Part shown: positions 22,237-34,558 of the stretch, one piece after another
Layout of the letters: every line of letters begins with the position of its first letter
Numbering within the stretch: the stretch's first letter is position 1
Assembly (NCBI GenBank): GCA_033296885.1
Contig: MU863905.1
Location: forward strand, 1-64,000
Direction of reading: 5' to 3'
From: Triangularia verruculosa
Lineage: Eukaryota > Ascomycota > Sordariomycetes > Sordariales > Podosporaceae
Length of the DNA: 64,000 nucleotides
The notes under the pieces: model-generated
What the model saw: only the letters and a program-made list of their open reading frames with translations
Database searches by the model: none
What the model was told of the DNA's origin: nothing
Position numbers and translations under genes: made by a program

Positions 22237-23601
22237 GGCCTGATGGTGTCTGGTAGCCGAAGAAAGGGCCCGTAACTGACGACTGTTGGACGAAACGTGA
22301 GCCCAAGGTACGTGTAAAAAACCGCTTTGCCTCGCCCTCTCTCCTTCTCTCTCTCACACACACACGCCGCCCAGCTGGTGTTTTCAGCAGCTGCCTAGCA
22401 CTGCCAGAAAGGCCAACAGTTTTGCAAACGGTGGTGAGGGCAGGTTGAAGGCCGAGATAAGAGGCCCAATGGGTCGGCAGGGTTCGAAGGGGTGGGAATG
22501 GAGGCGAATTGATGGCGACAGCAACAGCAGCGGGAGGAGAAAGGCGGGCAGGAAGGTGAGGTTGAGGCCGCACGGGGGGTGGGATGGGATAGGTGGGCGA
22601 GCGACACACAACACTGGACGCAACACTTGCAGAAGTGTAAGGCTGTGCTGGGCGATGCTGAGCTGGAAAAGCACCATTCGGCTCTGAATTAGCCTTGTGC
22701 CAGGGCCAGCGAGACGTGATTGGCTGGTGGCCGCTTGTCCTGCTCACAAACAGGACTCGGCTTTCCTCAGTCTGCGCGACCAAGATGGAGCCGGCAAGGA
22801 GGGGGAGCGGGGCTGCAACTCTGCCTCGCGGCCACTCACAGGCCGCCAGACAAGAGCGCTCGAGCCACCCGACATGTGTGACCAACTGGCGAGACCTGGC
22901 AAGACTTGGCTTTGGGCTTGGGTCGGCATCCATCACCGAACCGGGCCTTTCCCCCCATCTCTGTCAGTCTGTCAGTCAGTCAGTCAGTCTGTCCAGTGCT
23001 GTGTTGTTTTGTGGTGAGCTGTGTAATGTTAGCTGTGTCGTGTCGTATCGCGCCATTCCATCTGTGCCGTGTTGTATGTTTAGTTTTTTGTACCCAACTA
23101 CAAGTACAGACGGGTGGATGGAAGCACACTCCTCACTGCAGGTGTCCATTGCCATTTCCTCGCAACCTCGCCCCCTCTCCGACCTGTGCCCCTCCCATCC
23201 TCCCTCACCCACATCGTTCTCCTCCTTAACCCTTAACCGGCTGGATTTGGCTCTGATCATGTATGACACGGCATTTTCACACACCATCGAAAAGTCACAA
23301 TCGGATTTATCTGTCCATAACATGGACGCATGCGTTTCTGCCCAACCGTCTCTCTCTCGCTCGCCTTGCTTCCACGGTCGGGTCCTCTCATTCGCCTCGC
23401 TGCTCAAGAGCAGAGAGAGACAAATCAGGCCCGGCAATGGGGCCATGCAGTCTTGCGGGCTCTTCGGCCTTCTCATTGGCGCCCGTCAGCCTTTTCTGCA
23501 GCATGCTGTCTGCACCAGTTGATTGGCACAGCTCAGCCGTTCACCACCTGACCGCCACTACAACGGACAGGAGCCCATATCCATACATTTGCAGCCATCT
23601 T
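22237..23601. other. intergenic region between two minus-strand genes
   Basis: 1.4 kb of GC-rich DNA between the caspase/zinc-finger start and the MATE gene end. Near the caspase gene is a CT/CA-rich run (about 22325-22372), likely part of its promoter. The segment also has the CAGT microsatellite at 22961-22994 and no credible gene. Confidence 0.55.
22961..22994. repeat. CAGT/CTGT microsatellite
   Basis: An imperfect tetranucleotide array dominated by GTCA/GTCT steps. Confidence 0.8.
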
Positions 23602-25213
23602 TTACACCGACTGCAGAGTGGCAGCATCACCGCCAAGCCCCCCGGCTTCTAACCTTGCCATGGCCCTGTCGACCTCTGTCTCCCAGCTGCTCGTGCCCAC
23701 AATCACCCACTCCAGTGCCCCCACCAGATACAACGCAACACACTGCCCAACCCATAGACCTACGAGGCCCCATCCGTGGAAGGCGAGGTAGATGCCTCCC
23801 GGCAGAGCACCTCCGTAGTAGCTGATCAGGTTCACCACGGCTCCAACCCATTGACGGCCCATTCCGCGTAGTGCGCCACCGCAGGATCCGTTGAGCCCGT
23901 CGGCAATTTGGAACAGGGCTACATACGGCATCACCTCAGATACCAATCTCACCACCTGCTCATCGTCATTGAAGATTCGTCCAAAGACGTTGCGGGTGCC
24001 CATGAGCATTGTCAGCATCAACGCCCCGGCCATTATGCTCAATACGGCAGCAGAGTGAGCAGCCCTGGCCGCCTCCCTCGGTTTGTGTGCGCCTAGGAGG
24101 TTTCCAACTCGTGCAGAAGCGGCAACACCAAGCCCAAACGGGATCGTGTTGATGATTTGATCGGCAGTCATGATGACGGACTGTGCTGCGAGTGGGATCG
24201 TTCCTAGACGGCCTGCCGCAAGTGCAACAATCTCGAATGCCCACCATTCCGTACCAACGTGCACAACTCCCATCAAAGCAAGTTGAGCAAAGGGGCCCAT
24301 GTGGGAGACTGCACGTCTCAGCTCAATGCCCCCCCAGCACTCTTTTCCACGGACAAACGCGGCGTACGCCACAAGCAACAGGAACGAGATCCAGTACGAT
24401 ATACCTGTTGCGATGGGGGCGCCATGAAGGCCGAAACCCAGCTGGTAGATGAAGAGCCAGTTGAGAAGAGCGTTCAGTGGGGAGGTGATCAACAACACAT
24501 ATGTTCCTGGCCGGTAGATCTCTATCGTCATGTCAGTTAATGTCTGACCTTGCTGTTGGTTTGATAACCCCAAGCAGGAGGAGGAAGGCCAACTGACCTT
24601 GTGCCTGTAAGTACTTTTTCATTGCCTCGAACCAAACATATCCGAGACCGCCAGGGATGAGGTATCGGAGGAACCTGGAGCTCTGCACGCAGATAAACTC
24701 CTCCTGTCCCAAAGCTCGGAACAAGTGTTCAGAAAAGCTCCACACGACAGCTACGATGGCATAAAAAGCCGACAAGACCACCAGCCCTCGTTGCAAGAGA
24801 ACACCTAGATCATGCTTGTTGGATGATCCAGTGAAGCTGCTTGATGCAAGTGTATCGAGGGCCGTCGTCCCGCCGAGAGCAATCAGCCACGCTGTGGCCA
24901 TGGCAAACATGTATGAGAAAGCCGCCGTGGCAAGAGCCTCAGGACTGAGTCGCGCAACAATGAGTACCGAGACAGTCTGCAGTGAATTTTGAAGTGTGTA
25001 GGCAAGGATGACGGGAAGGGATGTGCGCGTGAGCAGCCAGAGTTCGTCAAGCCATAGTCGATAGTGAGGGACGATGAAGAGCTCTGATGTGCTTGCACGC
25101 CCGTGGTCGGTCGATGTCGAGTGAACAGAGGCGGGTTTTGTCAGGAGAGATGTTCTTTCGTTTGGAGGGGGGCCAGGGGCAGAGGCCACATTGGGAACAA
25201 CGTCTTGTGCCAT
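23602..25213 (-). CDS. MATE-family efflux transporter
   Basis: Exon 1 is 24598-25213 and exon 2 23602-24521, with a GTCAGT...TAG intron of 76 nt, for 511 residues. After a hydrophilic N-terminus come about twelve hydrophobic segments in two similar halves, characteristic of eukaryotic MATE (multidrug and toxin extrusion) carriers. Family landmarks include TSLPVILAYTLQNSLQ, ALGGTTALDTLASSSF, the KYLQAQG loop, YRPGTYVLL, and second-half AAQSVIMTADQIINTIPFGLGVAASARVGNLLGA in outline. It probably exports metabolites or xenobiotics from the vacuole or plasma membrane in exchange for protons. The start is the ATG at 25213; an in-frame GTG one codon earlier is not used. Confidence 0.93.
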
Positions 25214-26645
25214 CACGCCAGGAAGAGCAATGCGCTGGAGAGGCGAGCCAAGCAGGATGGGTGGAATTGAGAGGGGTCCCGGCTATCGATTGAGTACGGC
25301 ATCTTGAACTGGAGGCTTTAACAGAGATTTCGAGTTCGTGAGGATCAGAGATTTGGGGGTTTGTCGCCCCTTCCATCGACGGCCTATAATCGTTGCAGTT
25401 CCCTGCTGATGACCAAGCCCCACGCGGAACCAACGCTGGGAATAATGACAAGCAGACAGGCACGCTTTCCTTGCAGGAGACGCCACACATTTCCGTGAAT
25501 GTGTAAATATATTGGCACGATGAGAGATAAGAAGCGACGAAGCCATTCAACGCTTCGGACAGACCTTACTCGCAGCAGACTGGCGCATACCTATGTCTAT
25601 CACCATTGGCTAGTGGAAAACTTGTGGACGAAACATAGATACAAGAAGCTCTCGAGGTTATCGACTCCCCAGATAAGCTGACTCTGGGGACGTACTATGC
25701 AGAGTGGGATGGCGTTGCATTGTTACCTTCCTCCTGGGCATCTGCGAGTCTCTCTTTTGCCGACAAGTCAGTCTCGTTCGTTCCACGACCTGTTTCGTGC
25801 CGTCAAGATCAGATTGAGGGAAGTCTGAAGAGCCCCGAAGGCCTGCGTCTCTCGTTAGGTACTATCGTCATTGTTAGTTAAGCGGACGCAGCATCGATGA
25901 GAAATGCAAGCAAGGCCTCTGTTATCTAAGGCCAATCCCAATCGAATAACGTAACCAATCCACGAACGCAGTTCATCCAATCAAGCCCTGCTCCGTCTCT
26001 GCAATACTTAGTTAGCCCCAATGTTGCTTCAATGCCAACACGGCTTTTTGCTTCTACATGCAGTGTATGACAGACGGATTTTGCAAAATGGTACGTCTTT
26101 TGGCGAGTCCCAGTGACTACTGTTATTTACGTAAAGGAGACGCGGTCCTCGGATTTGAGGACGTTGATGCCCAGCTTCCAGAAACAGCTATCGAGCTGAC
26201 ACTGTACACGCAGAACCTGACGTCTGCCAAGGCCCTACCCCCCTTTCCAGCACCGTTGCCCCCCTGAGCCAACACCAACAGAACACCTAAGGCGAGTGTA
26301 AACAAACTTACCCTCCTGCCTCCTGCATGGTCTAAATTGAGAGCTGTCCAGGCTAAACCCGGCGTTGCCACCCCTGAATCAGGATCAAACTCGGATCGAA
26401 GTTCATTTCAAGGTATGGTCTGTATATCTCGAACGGATCATATCTAGGCACCTGCTTCAAGCAGGAAATGAAAGAAAAGCGAAAATCGTGTACATCAAAT
26501 AACAATGGGGTATCGATGTCCAGAAGCAAAAGCAAATATAGTCAAAAACCAAAAAAAACCAAAAAAAAACAGCCATCCCACCGAACCTTCAATTGTCTAT
26601 TCCCTTCTTGACCCAGCCTCTAACCAAAGTTCCCCTTCTTCCACC
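25214..26645. other. intergenic region
   Basis: 1.4 kb between the MATE start and the 3' end of the Zn2Cys6 gene, both on the minus strand. It must include the MATE promoter. No coding exon, RNA gene or repeat was recognised. Confidence 0.55.
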
Positions 26646-29383
26646 TCACCCTACAACCTGCTTTCCTTTATCCTTCTTCTCCGACCCCCGTTCTGACCCT
26701 TCACTCTGCGCCCTGCCCCCTTCCATCCCACCCGGGCCGTCTCCCTTCCCCTCGCCACCATCGTCCCCAGCACCACCCCCCGACAACCACCTCTGCAAGC
26801 CCACCGACGCTTCCATAACTCCCCTGCACAGCTCCCAGTTCTCCATCCCAATCTGCAGCAGACTCACATTCAGCATCCCCTTGACAAAATGCCCGTGGTT
26901 GTTCACGTCCCCATCTCCGCTACCTGTCGACGACACAAGCGGGAGCAAAATCCAGTTGAACACTCCGAGAAGGTGTCGCCACGTTGACAGCGGCACCTTC
27001 CACATCGTCTTCCACAGCTGCAGGTACTCCGCTTGCGTCACGACCTCTCTGAAGGGGCGCCGCAGCATGATGGCGCGGCTGTAGAGGATGGCAGCGAGCC
27101 GAACAGATTGGTAGGTGTAGTCTGGAGGATCCGACGGCATCGAAGAGCCCGCAGCTGGAGCCGGCGACTGTGAGCCTTCGAGCCGGGACACAGCAGCATG
27201 TTCATCGCCGAGAGTCTGCCTGGGGTGTTGCTGCTTCAAGCTACGAGGCCGTCCTCTGGTGCCGCCGGCAGTAGTCAGGCGCTGGTCATCCCCCAACTCA
27301 GGACTGGGCCTGCTGTCCAGCGGGCTTAGTTTTGCCGAGGTGGCGCTGGCTGCTGACGAAGGCGCTGGGGATCCGGCAGCAAAAGACAGGCGGCGAAGCG
27401 TCGGGCCCTCGGCGGGAAGGTTCATCATCCTTTCGTGTATCCAGCCCGAAGTCGTGTGCACTTTTTGAAGTTCTTTCTGCGTGGGGTTTTCGGGCAAGGC
27501 AAGGACTGCGGCGAGCAGGAAACGCATGTCATCGAGCATGGAGGCCACGGCGCCGTGGATACGAAGGGCTTCATCGCAAGACGCAAAGGTGGCGAGCTTC
27601 GAGATGAAGGGCGTGTTAAGCGGCAGGCGCAACGGCACCTGGCTGTTGTCGCGAAATTCGAATTCGGTTCCGCCTTGCAGGAAGGGGGCTGCTTCAGACG
27701 ACAGGGCGATGGCAATATCGGCTCTGTTATGATATTTTGCGGGGTCAACACTGGGCTTCGTAGGCTGAAAGTAAGGGTTTCCGTAACCACCAGACCTACG
27801 TTATAGCGAGCTTGCTTATCAGCCCGTGTAAACCGAGGGTACGAAACCCGCCCCGGACTCTAATCATCTCTCGCAGGCCCGTTAAATGGGCACGTAGATC
27901 GACGTCATTTCCCCAGTGCCTAGGTATTCTCAGATATCAGCACATCTGGGCCGGAAAAAAAAAAGATATTCTTGACGCTCGCTTCGAAGAGACCATCGCT
28001 CTGAGACATACCACTCGTTGAGGACAAGCTGAATGACACCAGTGATGCTTTCATCGCTAGTTGACAGCTGAGAGCTTAGATGCTTGTTTACGAGCTCAAT
28101 GACCTCGCCCTTGTGTTTCATCGCCGCCGTTCGTTCAACATGGCCAGAGTCGGCGAGGAAGCATGCAGCCGTGTACACCCCAACGTGTTGCAAGAGTGGC
28201 GACTGGATGCAGTACGGGATATAATATTTGATATAAGGGTTTGAAGAATCGGGGTTTCCATCTAACGAAGCTTTGAACTGGGAAATAAGTTTGATATCTA
28301 GAAGGGACAGAGATATGGTCAGCGAACAACCCAAGTGTTGTTAGGGGTGTATCAACAGCCAGACATACAAACCGTGAACAGGTCTCCGTCCTGGAGAACT
28401 GGCGGAGCCGGAGAAATCGATGCAGGAGTTGGCACTCCCCAAGTGACGTTGCCGCCGCCTGGAGAGATGCCGGGTGACATGCCGGGAGAAGTATCATGGC
28501 CCGTTGCCCACGCGCTGTTTTCCGCGTTCCACCACCCACCACCCCATGGATGTAGCCCTGGTCCACCTGGGTGATATGCACGAAGCGTCCTGACAGCGTC
28601 ATGGACTGCTGCCGAGTGTTGTGTACAGCTTTCCTCACAGACGGAGAAGTGCGAGTGGAGAAAGCTGCGATCCGTGCTCCAGGCATACTGCCAGTTTGAG
28701 GGGGGCATGGAGGCATGGCTTAGCGTGTCGAAGCCAGGCCAGCCAGCAAGAGCGTCGGTGGCCTCCTGTCCTGGTGTTCGGGGCCATGATGGGGCAAGGG
28801 GGGAACGTTGTCTTGGAGGTATTAAAGATGGCCTGATGCCTTCGATCCCGAAATGACCAGGGCTCAGGGGTGGTGGCAATATTGAGATGGAAAAAGGGGA
28901 AGGTTGTCCCGAGGCTGCTGCCGCTGCCGCCGCTGCTGCTACAGCACTTGATCGTCTAGAATCCGGGTTGTAAGTGTCGTGGTATAGATTGAGGGCAGCG
29001 TGATATAATACGCACCTGCTGTTAGGCCTGTACTCGCACACAGGCTGGGGGTATCTCCTTGCGCAATTATTACATGGCTGGCCTTGATTGCACTAACAGA
29101 AACATCCACACAAACACAGTGTCAGTGTCAATGTTTCACCAGGAAAAAAAAAGAAGTACAAGGATGAGCTCGACCATATCGCAGGAGCGAAGATGCGTAA
29201 GCCTTGGCAGGCCAGCGGTGCTCGTATTGCTCCTCTCTCACGGACGAGCGGATGGGACATGACATAGAATGAAGGGGCTGCCCTTACCCTTTGTTTCCTC
29301 CTCCTACACTCCCCACACGAAGTCGTTGTCCTCTCTGCACGTGAGGGACGTGGGGGCACAGGGTTTTGCGTAGGGTCGGACAT
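26646..29383 (-). CDS. Zn2Cys6 fungal transcription factor
   Basis: Five exons (29288-29383, 29016-29092, 28369-28955, 28012-28297, 26646-27795) joined in frame give 731 residues. The zinc cluster is assembled over the first splice: CGECRRRKQR from exon 1 and CNQGQPCNNCARRYPQPVC from exon 2, spacing C-x2-C-x6-C-x5-C-x2-C-x8-C, near the N-terminus as usual. Next comes a run of about ten Ala (RRSS then AVAAAA) and a Pro/Ser-rich segment. The C-terminal 400 residues look like the helical fungal-specific regulatory domain (SQFKASLDG..., VGVYTAACFLADSGH, VRLAAILYSRAIMLRRPF). It presumably binds DNA as a nuclear regulator; target genes cannot be deduced. The start is the ATG just before SDPTQNPVPPRPSR. 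The 216-nt fourth intron (27796-28011) is the least certain part. Confidence 0.85.
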
Positions 29384-31964
29384 TACGGGTATGTTGTGCT
29401 GGATGAGGAACTTATCCACGGCGACACGGCCGTCAATCTCTGCATTGGCAAGGGATGATGGCTGGTTGTAGGGCTGACTTATAACGCTCCCTCTTCCTCG
29501 GGACCTCTGCAATGTGCCGGGATGGGGTCGTCGGGTTGGTTTATGCAAGCCTTCGGCGTTGGGAGGACTCGTTGGGATTAGCGTGTTAAGATGCCAGCCA
29601 GTTCGGCTGCGTACCTGGGAATTGATCGTTAAAGAACACCTAGCGAGGTCCGAAGGATTGGAGATAGGGGGGACGCAATAAAAAGATGGGTGGCCCCACG
29701 GCTCCAGGTTGTCTAGGCTGGAGGGCATCGGAGAAAGAGGTAGTATTTGGAATGGCACGCTGTGGACAAATGATTCGAGACTGCAAATCCACCCGTGACA
29801 AGAGCAAGGCGGCCGTGAAGATGAACCGGATAACTTGTCGTCTGATGTCATATACACCCAGGATGAGTAGGTACTGTTTGGACAACCGAGAAGGGAAGTT
29901 TATATTGATGCCGCCATGGGTGTCCTGGAGAGCGCGAGCTTTGCTGATAGGTTCGTTTGCGGTCTTGATCAACTTGTCCACGGCGTGTCAAAGGAATCTT
30001 CCGAGGCAAATGGAATGGGGCAACACCTAGATCTTTATCTTTTATCCGTAGCCCACAGGCACATGGGAGGGACAGTCGTATTTTTGGAACATGGAAACAT
30101 AAAACGACAAGAGAGATGGCTGAAGGGAAACACTCTTACCTTGTCCGTGAGTGTGCCGATAGACAGTCATCCGTCTAGCCAGTCGTTCCCCGAAAGAATT
30201 GAATCGAGTGGAAGGCAGTGCTGCCAGCCCACGATCAAGAGCGTTCTTCTTGGGACCTCTTCCCGGGCGAGTTTGTGTATTTTGGCCAGTTTAGATTGGT
30301 GTGTAATTGCCTACATAAATACACCTAAATGGTACATGGCGGTGAGTGAGGTGTCCATACAGCAGACGACGGCACTATTTTTTTCTCGAATGACGCATTG
30401 GCAGACCAGGGATACGAGGGGGGGGGGGGGGAGGGGGTCTGAGAACTGAGCAAGACGCCGCCAAACTTCATCTCCTTCAATATGGATGGTGCGATACAAA
30501 CAAGTTTGGTAGCTCGATAAATCGACTTGGTACTAGACGAAGAGGCAAACGGCCAGCCACAGCATAAGATGGAGTCCTATGAGGATCACTAGACAGCAAA
30601 TGAAGTTATTCTGATCACCAGATGTTGCCAAATTGAGCGAGCTCTGCGGCGAAAATCGTGGCACCAAGCACCTGTCTGTCTTGGAGTCTGTACTTGTTCC
30701 CGCCGGCCTGGAAAAGGGTGACATTGATCCGATCTGGTGTATGGATGGTCCCTGGATTTCAGGGCCTATAAGCGGAGGAAGCCGCTGGCCTGTGGTGCAA
30801 GGGGGACAGCGTGGCGCCGGCTCTGAAACAAAGCTGGTCTGGCTGTCACATCTCCGGAACTGCGTCCGTCCAGTAGCCATCATGCCATGAGATGCCAGCT
30901 TGGAGCTGGCAGCCACAGGGCTAGGCAGGGCTGCATGACTTGAGGGTGCCCAATGACGCACTGTGCTTAGACCCTAATCCTCTCTCTCTCCGACTTTTTG
31001 AATCTTCATTGCCTCACGTGGTAGTCAGATAGGGAAGGGGGTCAGGTCAACGGTGGTGGTGGACAGAAACTAGCAACATAGTTGGGACGGTTGGCCGATT
31101 AGAACCGGAATTCACAGCTCGATGCGGCGTGGTGTGATGCATAGCCAAATTGTAGCTTGCTCGATGATCCTTCCCTCCACCCATCACCTGCTGTCCCTCG
31201 TACCCGGCAACCTACCTAACCCCGCACACCCGCCAGAAAATGATACGTGCAGCCACAAAGTAGCGGGGAGCCAATGGAGTGGTCAAAGTCGGCGTTGGCC
31301 TCGATCCAGCTCACCAGAGCCCCTAGGGCTGGGCCGGCGGTGCTGACCGGCTGAGAGCCCTCAAGTGGAAAACGCTGGGTCAAGTACCGACGCCGGGGGT
31401 TTGGATGGTCTGGTTGTCAAAGATGTCAGGTTGTACTGTAAAAGGTGTGAGGGGGGAAGAGAGATCCCGAAGGCGGTGCCCCTGTTTTCTTGATGCCAGC
31501 CGTGATCCACACGCTATCTACAAGGTGTATCCTGCGTCAAGTGGCCATCTTCACTGTCATGCGGACCGGCGGCCTCCGCGATTGGAGCATAGCGAGGTCT
31601 CGATCGTCGTGATGGCTTTCTGGATTTCAGGACTTGGGATTATGGTTTATGCCTCTCTGTCGAAATAGAGTTGGAGCATTGTGACGTAGCGTGACCTTGG
31701 CTTCAAGTGAGCCACGGCTCTTACAGGGGTCTGAGTGCAGCCAGACCACCGGTTAGCGTATCGGTTTTGGGCATCTGAGCAGGGGCTTTGGGGCCTAGAC
31801 TGGTCTTTGTGGAAGAGCGTGAGGGCGTCGTGTAGAGCTTCCCCGCGGAGACCAGGCTGACGGGAGACGGGACGAAACAGGAAAGCTATTCTAGTGCCGT
31901 TACTTAAGGCCCTGATCGGCTCGCGCCCGTCGCAGTCATCTGGTAGGAAAATTCGGTAGGAGTA
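29384..31964. other. gene-poor unique DNA before the RIP island
   Basis: 2.6 kb with normal GC and no gene I can support. The part nearest 29384 is the 5' region of the Zn2Cys6 gene. It contains a run of 14 G (30418-30431). A 142-codon minus frame at 30533-30961 ends in a hydrophobic tail but shows no family resemblance. Composition changes sharply to AT-rich at about 31965. Confidence 0.6.
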
Positions 31965-33291
31965 ATACTTCTTAATTACAGCCGAAATATAGACCTATAT
32001 AATTATACCTCCGAAGATCTATTTTATAACTAAATTATTAACTAAACTGGATTAGGAATTCTAATAAAGTATTTTCGAATATTCTATAGAATTAAACTAC
32101 TACTATTATAAGGAAAAATTAAAGGCCTTTAAACTTAATAAAATTCTTAAAAATATTATAAAATATAATATTTTCCATTAAACTATTATAATAACCGCTT
32201 ATAATTACCCTTTTATTTAACTTTTAAATTATTAAAATATTATAATAAATATTTAGTTTATTAACTTTGTTAAATTTTAAATTAAATAAAGTAAAGAATA
32301 ATTTAACAATAAATTTAACGAATTTATTAAAAACGAAAATAAAAATATTAATAATAAATATAATATCGAAAAAAACTTTAATTTCCTATTTATTTAAGAT
32401 CTTTAAAATAATAGGAATATTTAATTATACTTTAAATATTACTTTATATTTTTTAACGGTCCGTTATTAAATTTTAATCCCCCAATATTTTTAATAAATA
32501 ATACTATATTACTTTTAATTTTTAATACTTTGGGCTAAATTTATTCTGGTAAAAACTAAACCCCCAGTAATAATAATATTTAAATTAAAAATTAAACCTT
32601 TAATAAAAGTTTAAAATATTAATATTTCGAAAATTAATATATATTTATTAAAATTACTTATATTTCTTACTCAATTAATTATTTTAAAATTATTAAAATT
32701 AATATAAAAGGTTAAGGTTTTTTTAAAAATTTATATATCTCTTAGGTTATAGTTTTAAATAAATAATATATTAAAAAATTATTTGATAATTCGTTAATTA
32801 ATAATAATTAAGTTAAATATTATTAAAAAAATGAAAAAAGAAAATCTATTAAGTAAAGTAAATATTAAATTATATCAGCGCAAATTTTAATTATAAAACT
32901 GGTAAAGTAGAATTTAACGATTTTTATTTAAAAATATATAAAAAGTAATTCCTTTAAAAAAAGGATTTTTAAATTAAAAATATACTATATATATTACCTA
33001 TTAATAATAATTATAACCTTTTAATAAAGATTTTTTTTAAAAAGTATTTTATTAATAAAAATATTTAAATTTTTACAGAAAAATTAATTATATTTTTTAA
33101 TAATATTACTGGTAAAAAGCCTACCGAAATTTTTAATAATAAAGTCCAAATACTCTTTATTTAAAGGAAATAAAAGGCCAAAATTAATAAAGAAAGTTAT
33201 TTAAAAATAAAAAAATAATAAAAGAAAGTTAATAATTTTAATAAAATTTATAATAAAAATAAATTTATAAATATAATCGAAAATAAAAAGG
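31965..33291. repeat. extremely AT-rich old repeat, left part
   Basis: Well above 75 percent A+T by eye, with TTAATA/TTATTA words and almost no CpA or TpG, the end state of RIP. It continues after gypsy A at 40834, showing that the gypsy copy landed inside it. No element class is recognisable. Confidence 0.7.
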
Positions 33292-33682
33292 TGTGACGAA
33301 CCCCTGTACAGAACCTCTGAAAGGGATACTCGGTTAAAGGCAACTTCTGACAATTGGTTCGGTGCAGCTAAACAGTGTACAATAAGATGTCTCGATATAA
33401 ACACAAGATCCCGTGAATATAAGCTGTGATTATATACTGCGGAACTATCTATAAGTTATCTAGTTCCTCCGTATATATAGATCCGTAGATCACCCGGATT
33501 ACGTTTCCTAAAGGTAATCTGGATCACCTTTCCTTCCTATAGCTTACTATACTCACCGTAAGTTTATCGCTCTACTTACCGGGATCACCGTAATCCTTTC
33601 GCTCCACTTCTAATTAGTCCGTAATAATTAGCTAAGAGCGCCCCGCGCTCCGTACGTTAGTCCTTTATCAACAATTGTAATA
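33292..33682 (-). repeat. gypsy A 3' LTR (left)
   Basis: 391 bp, TGTGACGAACCCC to the RIP-altered ATTGTAATA end; the partner is at 40438-40828. The outer half is less mutated than the inner half. Confidence 0.95.
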
Positions 33683-33923
33683 CAATACCCCTCCTTCTAG
33701 GTCGACGCCCCGACGACCTTAGTTTACTTTATCTTCCTTAATTATTTTTCCCCCTCCTTTCTTCCGTAAATCTCCTTTACTTCTTTAAACTGTTTCTATT
33801 ATATTTAACCGTATCTTTAAAACCTCTAGTTCGAAATCCTCTTAGCGCGCATCTTTAACTACCGCTATACTTTAATTTAAATACGAAACGATACTATATT
33901 CTTTTTACTTCTTTAAGGGCTTA

Positions 33924-34436
33924 TTGTATAAGATAGTTGAACGTTCTTTTCGTTGTAGTAAATATATTCGTCGTAAATATACTTACGACGGCATTAGTAT
34001 TCCGGTTTTAGCGTGTAAATGTATATATAGGTTCTTCTCCTTCTATCGTTCTTACTTAATCCCTAGTCTAGTAGATCGTATCGTAGCCGAGTCTTGGCGT
34101 TTAACCCGCAAAGAGGAGCTTACCGAAGAACGCCTCTAATATAATTAGCGTAAAGCCTAAGAGGCTTTCGCTATATTATTTCGACTTCGGCGTTAACGCT
34201 AATATCTATTAACGTAGGGTAGTGAAATAATCTACTGAAGGCTCACTTTATTAGACAAGTTTAAGGAGGCCGACCGTCGTAAATCGGAGGCCGTTATTAG
34301 CGCCTAGGTCTACGGCGCCTTAAATATTATTAATTAGAATATTATATTAGGCGACGCCCCTCCGATTAATCCTTTTCTATCTGCCTAAATATAGCCCGCT
34401 TTTAACTTCTCTAATAGAAGTCCTTTAGTTTCCTAA
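33924..34436 (+). pseudogene. accessory frame antisense to gag-pol, gypsy A
   Basis: Plus-strand frame of 171 codons ending at TAA 34434-34436, interrupted only by TAA/TAG at positions explained by RIP of CAA, CAG or TGG. No frameshift occurs over its length. The same frame exists in gypsy B at 43181-43693 with partly different stops. A likely start is the RIP-altered ATG (now ATA) at 33933. The N-terminus has a Cys-x2-Cys(now Tyr)/Arg-Arg-Lys pattern resembling the first half of a fungal zinc cluster. The middle is charged and helical (RKEELTEERL), followed by DRRKSEAVI, then a Pro-rich end with NRSPLVS. Function unknown; low-confidence suggestion of a DNA-binding or accessory protein. Confidence 0.6.
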
Positions 34437-34488
34437 GGTAGTTAAGGTTTATAGTATTTAATTATAGTTAGGCTTCTGGGTATTTATT

Positions 34489-34558
34489 AACCTTATAGTG
34501 TAGTGTATAATACGTCGACTATTATATCGGAGGTGCGGATTCGATTCCCGTTAAGGTT
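34489..34558 (+). other. tRNA-like sequence in gypsy A
   Basis: A 70-nt sequence starting AACCTTATAGTG and ending CGTTAAGGTT, so the ends can pair as an acceptor stem. It contains a T-arm/B-box-like ATTCGATTCCC (GTTCGATTCCC in copy B) and an A-box-like TAGTGTAGTG. The anticodon-arm analogue has only six loop bases, so it is not a standard functional tRNA. The partner is at 43746-43815. Confidence 0.55.

Noticed and set aside
21851..22936. 361-codon minus-strand frame upstream of and over the caspase gene start
   Set aside because: Low-complexity Pro/Ser/Arg translation overlapping the true exons in another frame.
22695..23522. 275-codon plus-strand frame between the caspase and MATE genes
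   Set aside because: Contains the CAGT microsatellite, has no domain pattern and no splice logic.
30533..30961. 142-codon minus-strand frame with a hydrophobic C-terminal tail
   Set aside because: A tail-anchored protein is conceivable, but there is no recognisable domain and the remainder is low-complexity.
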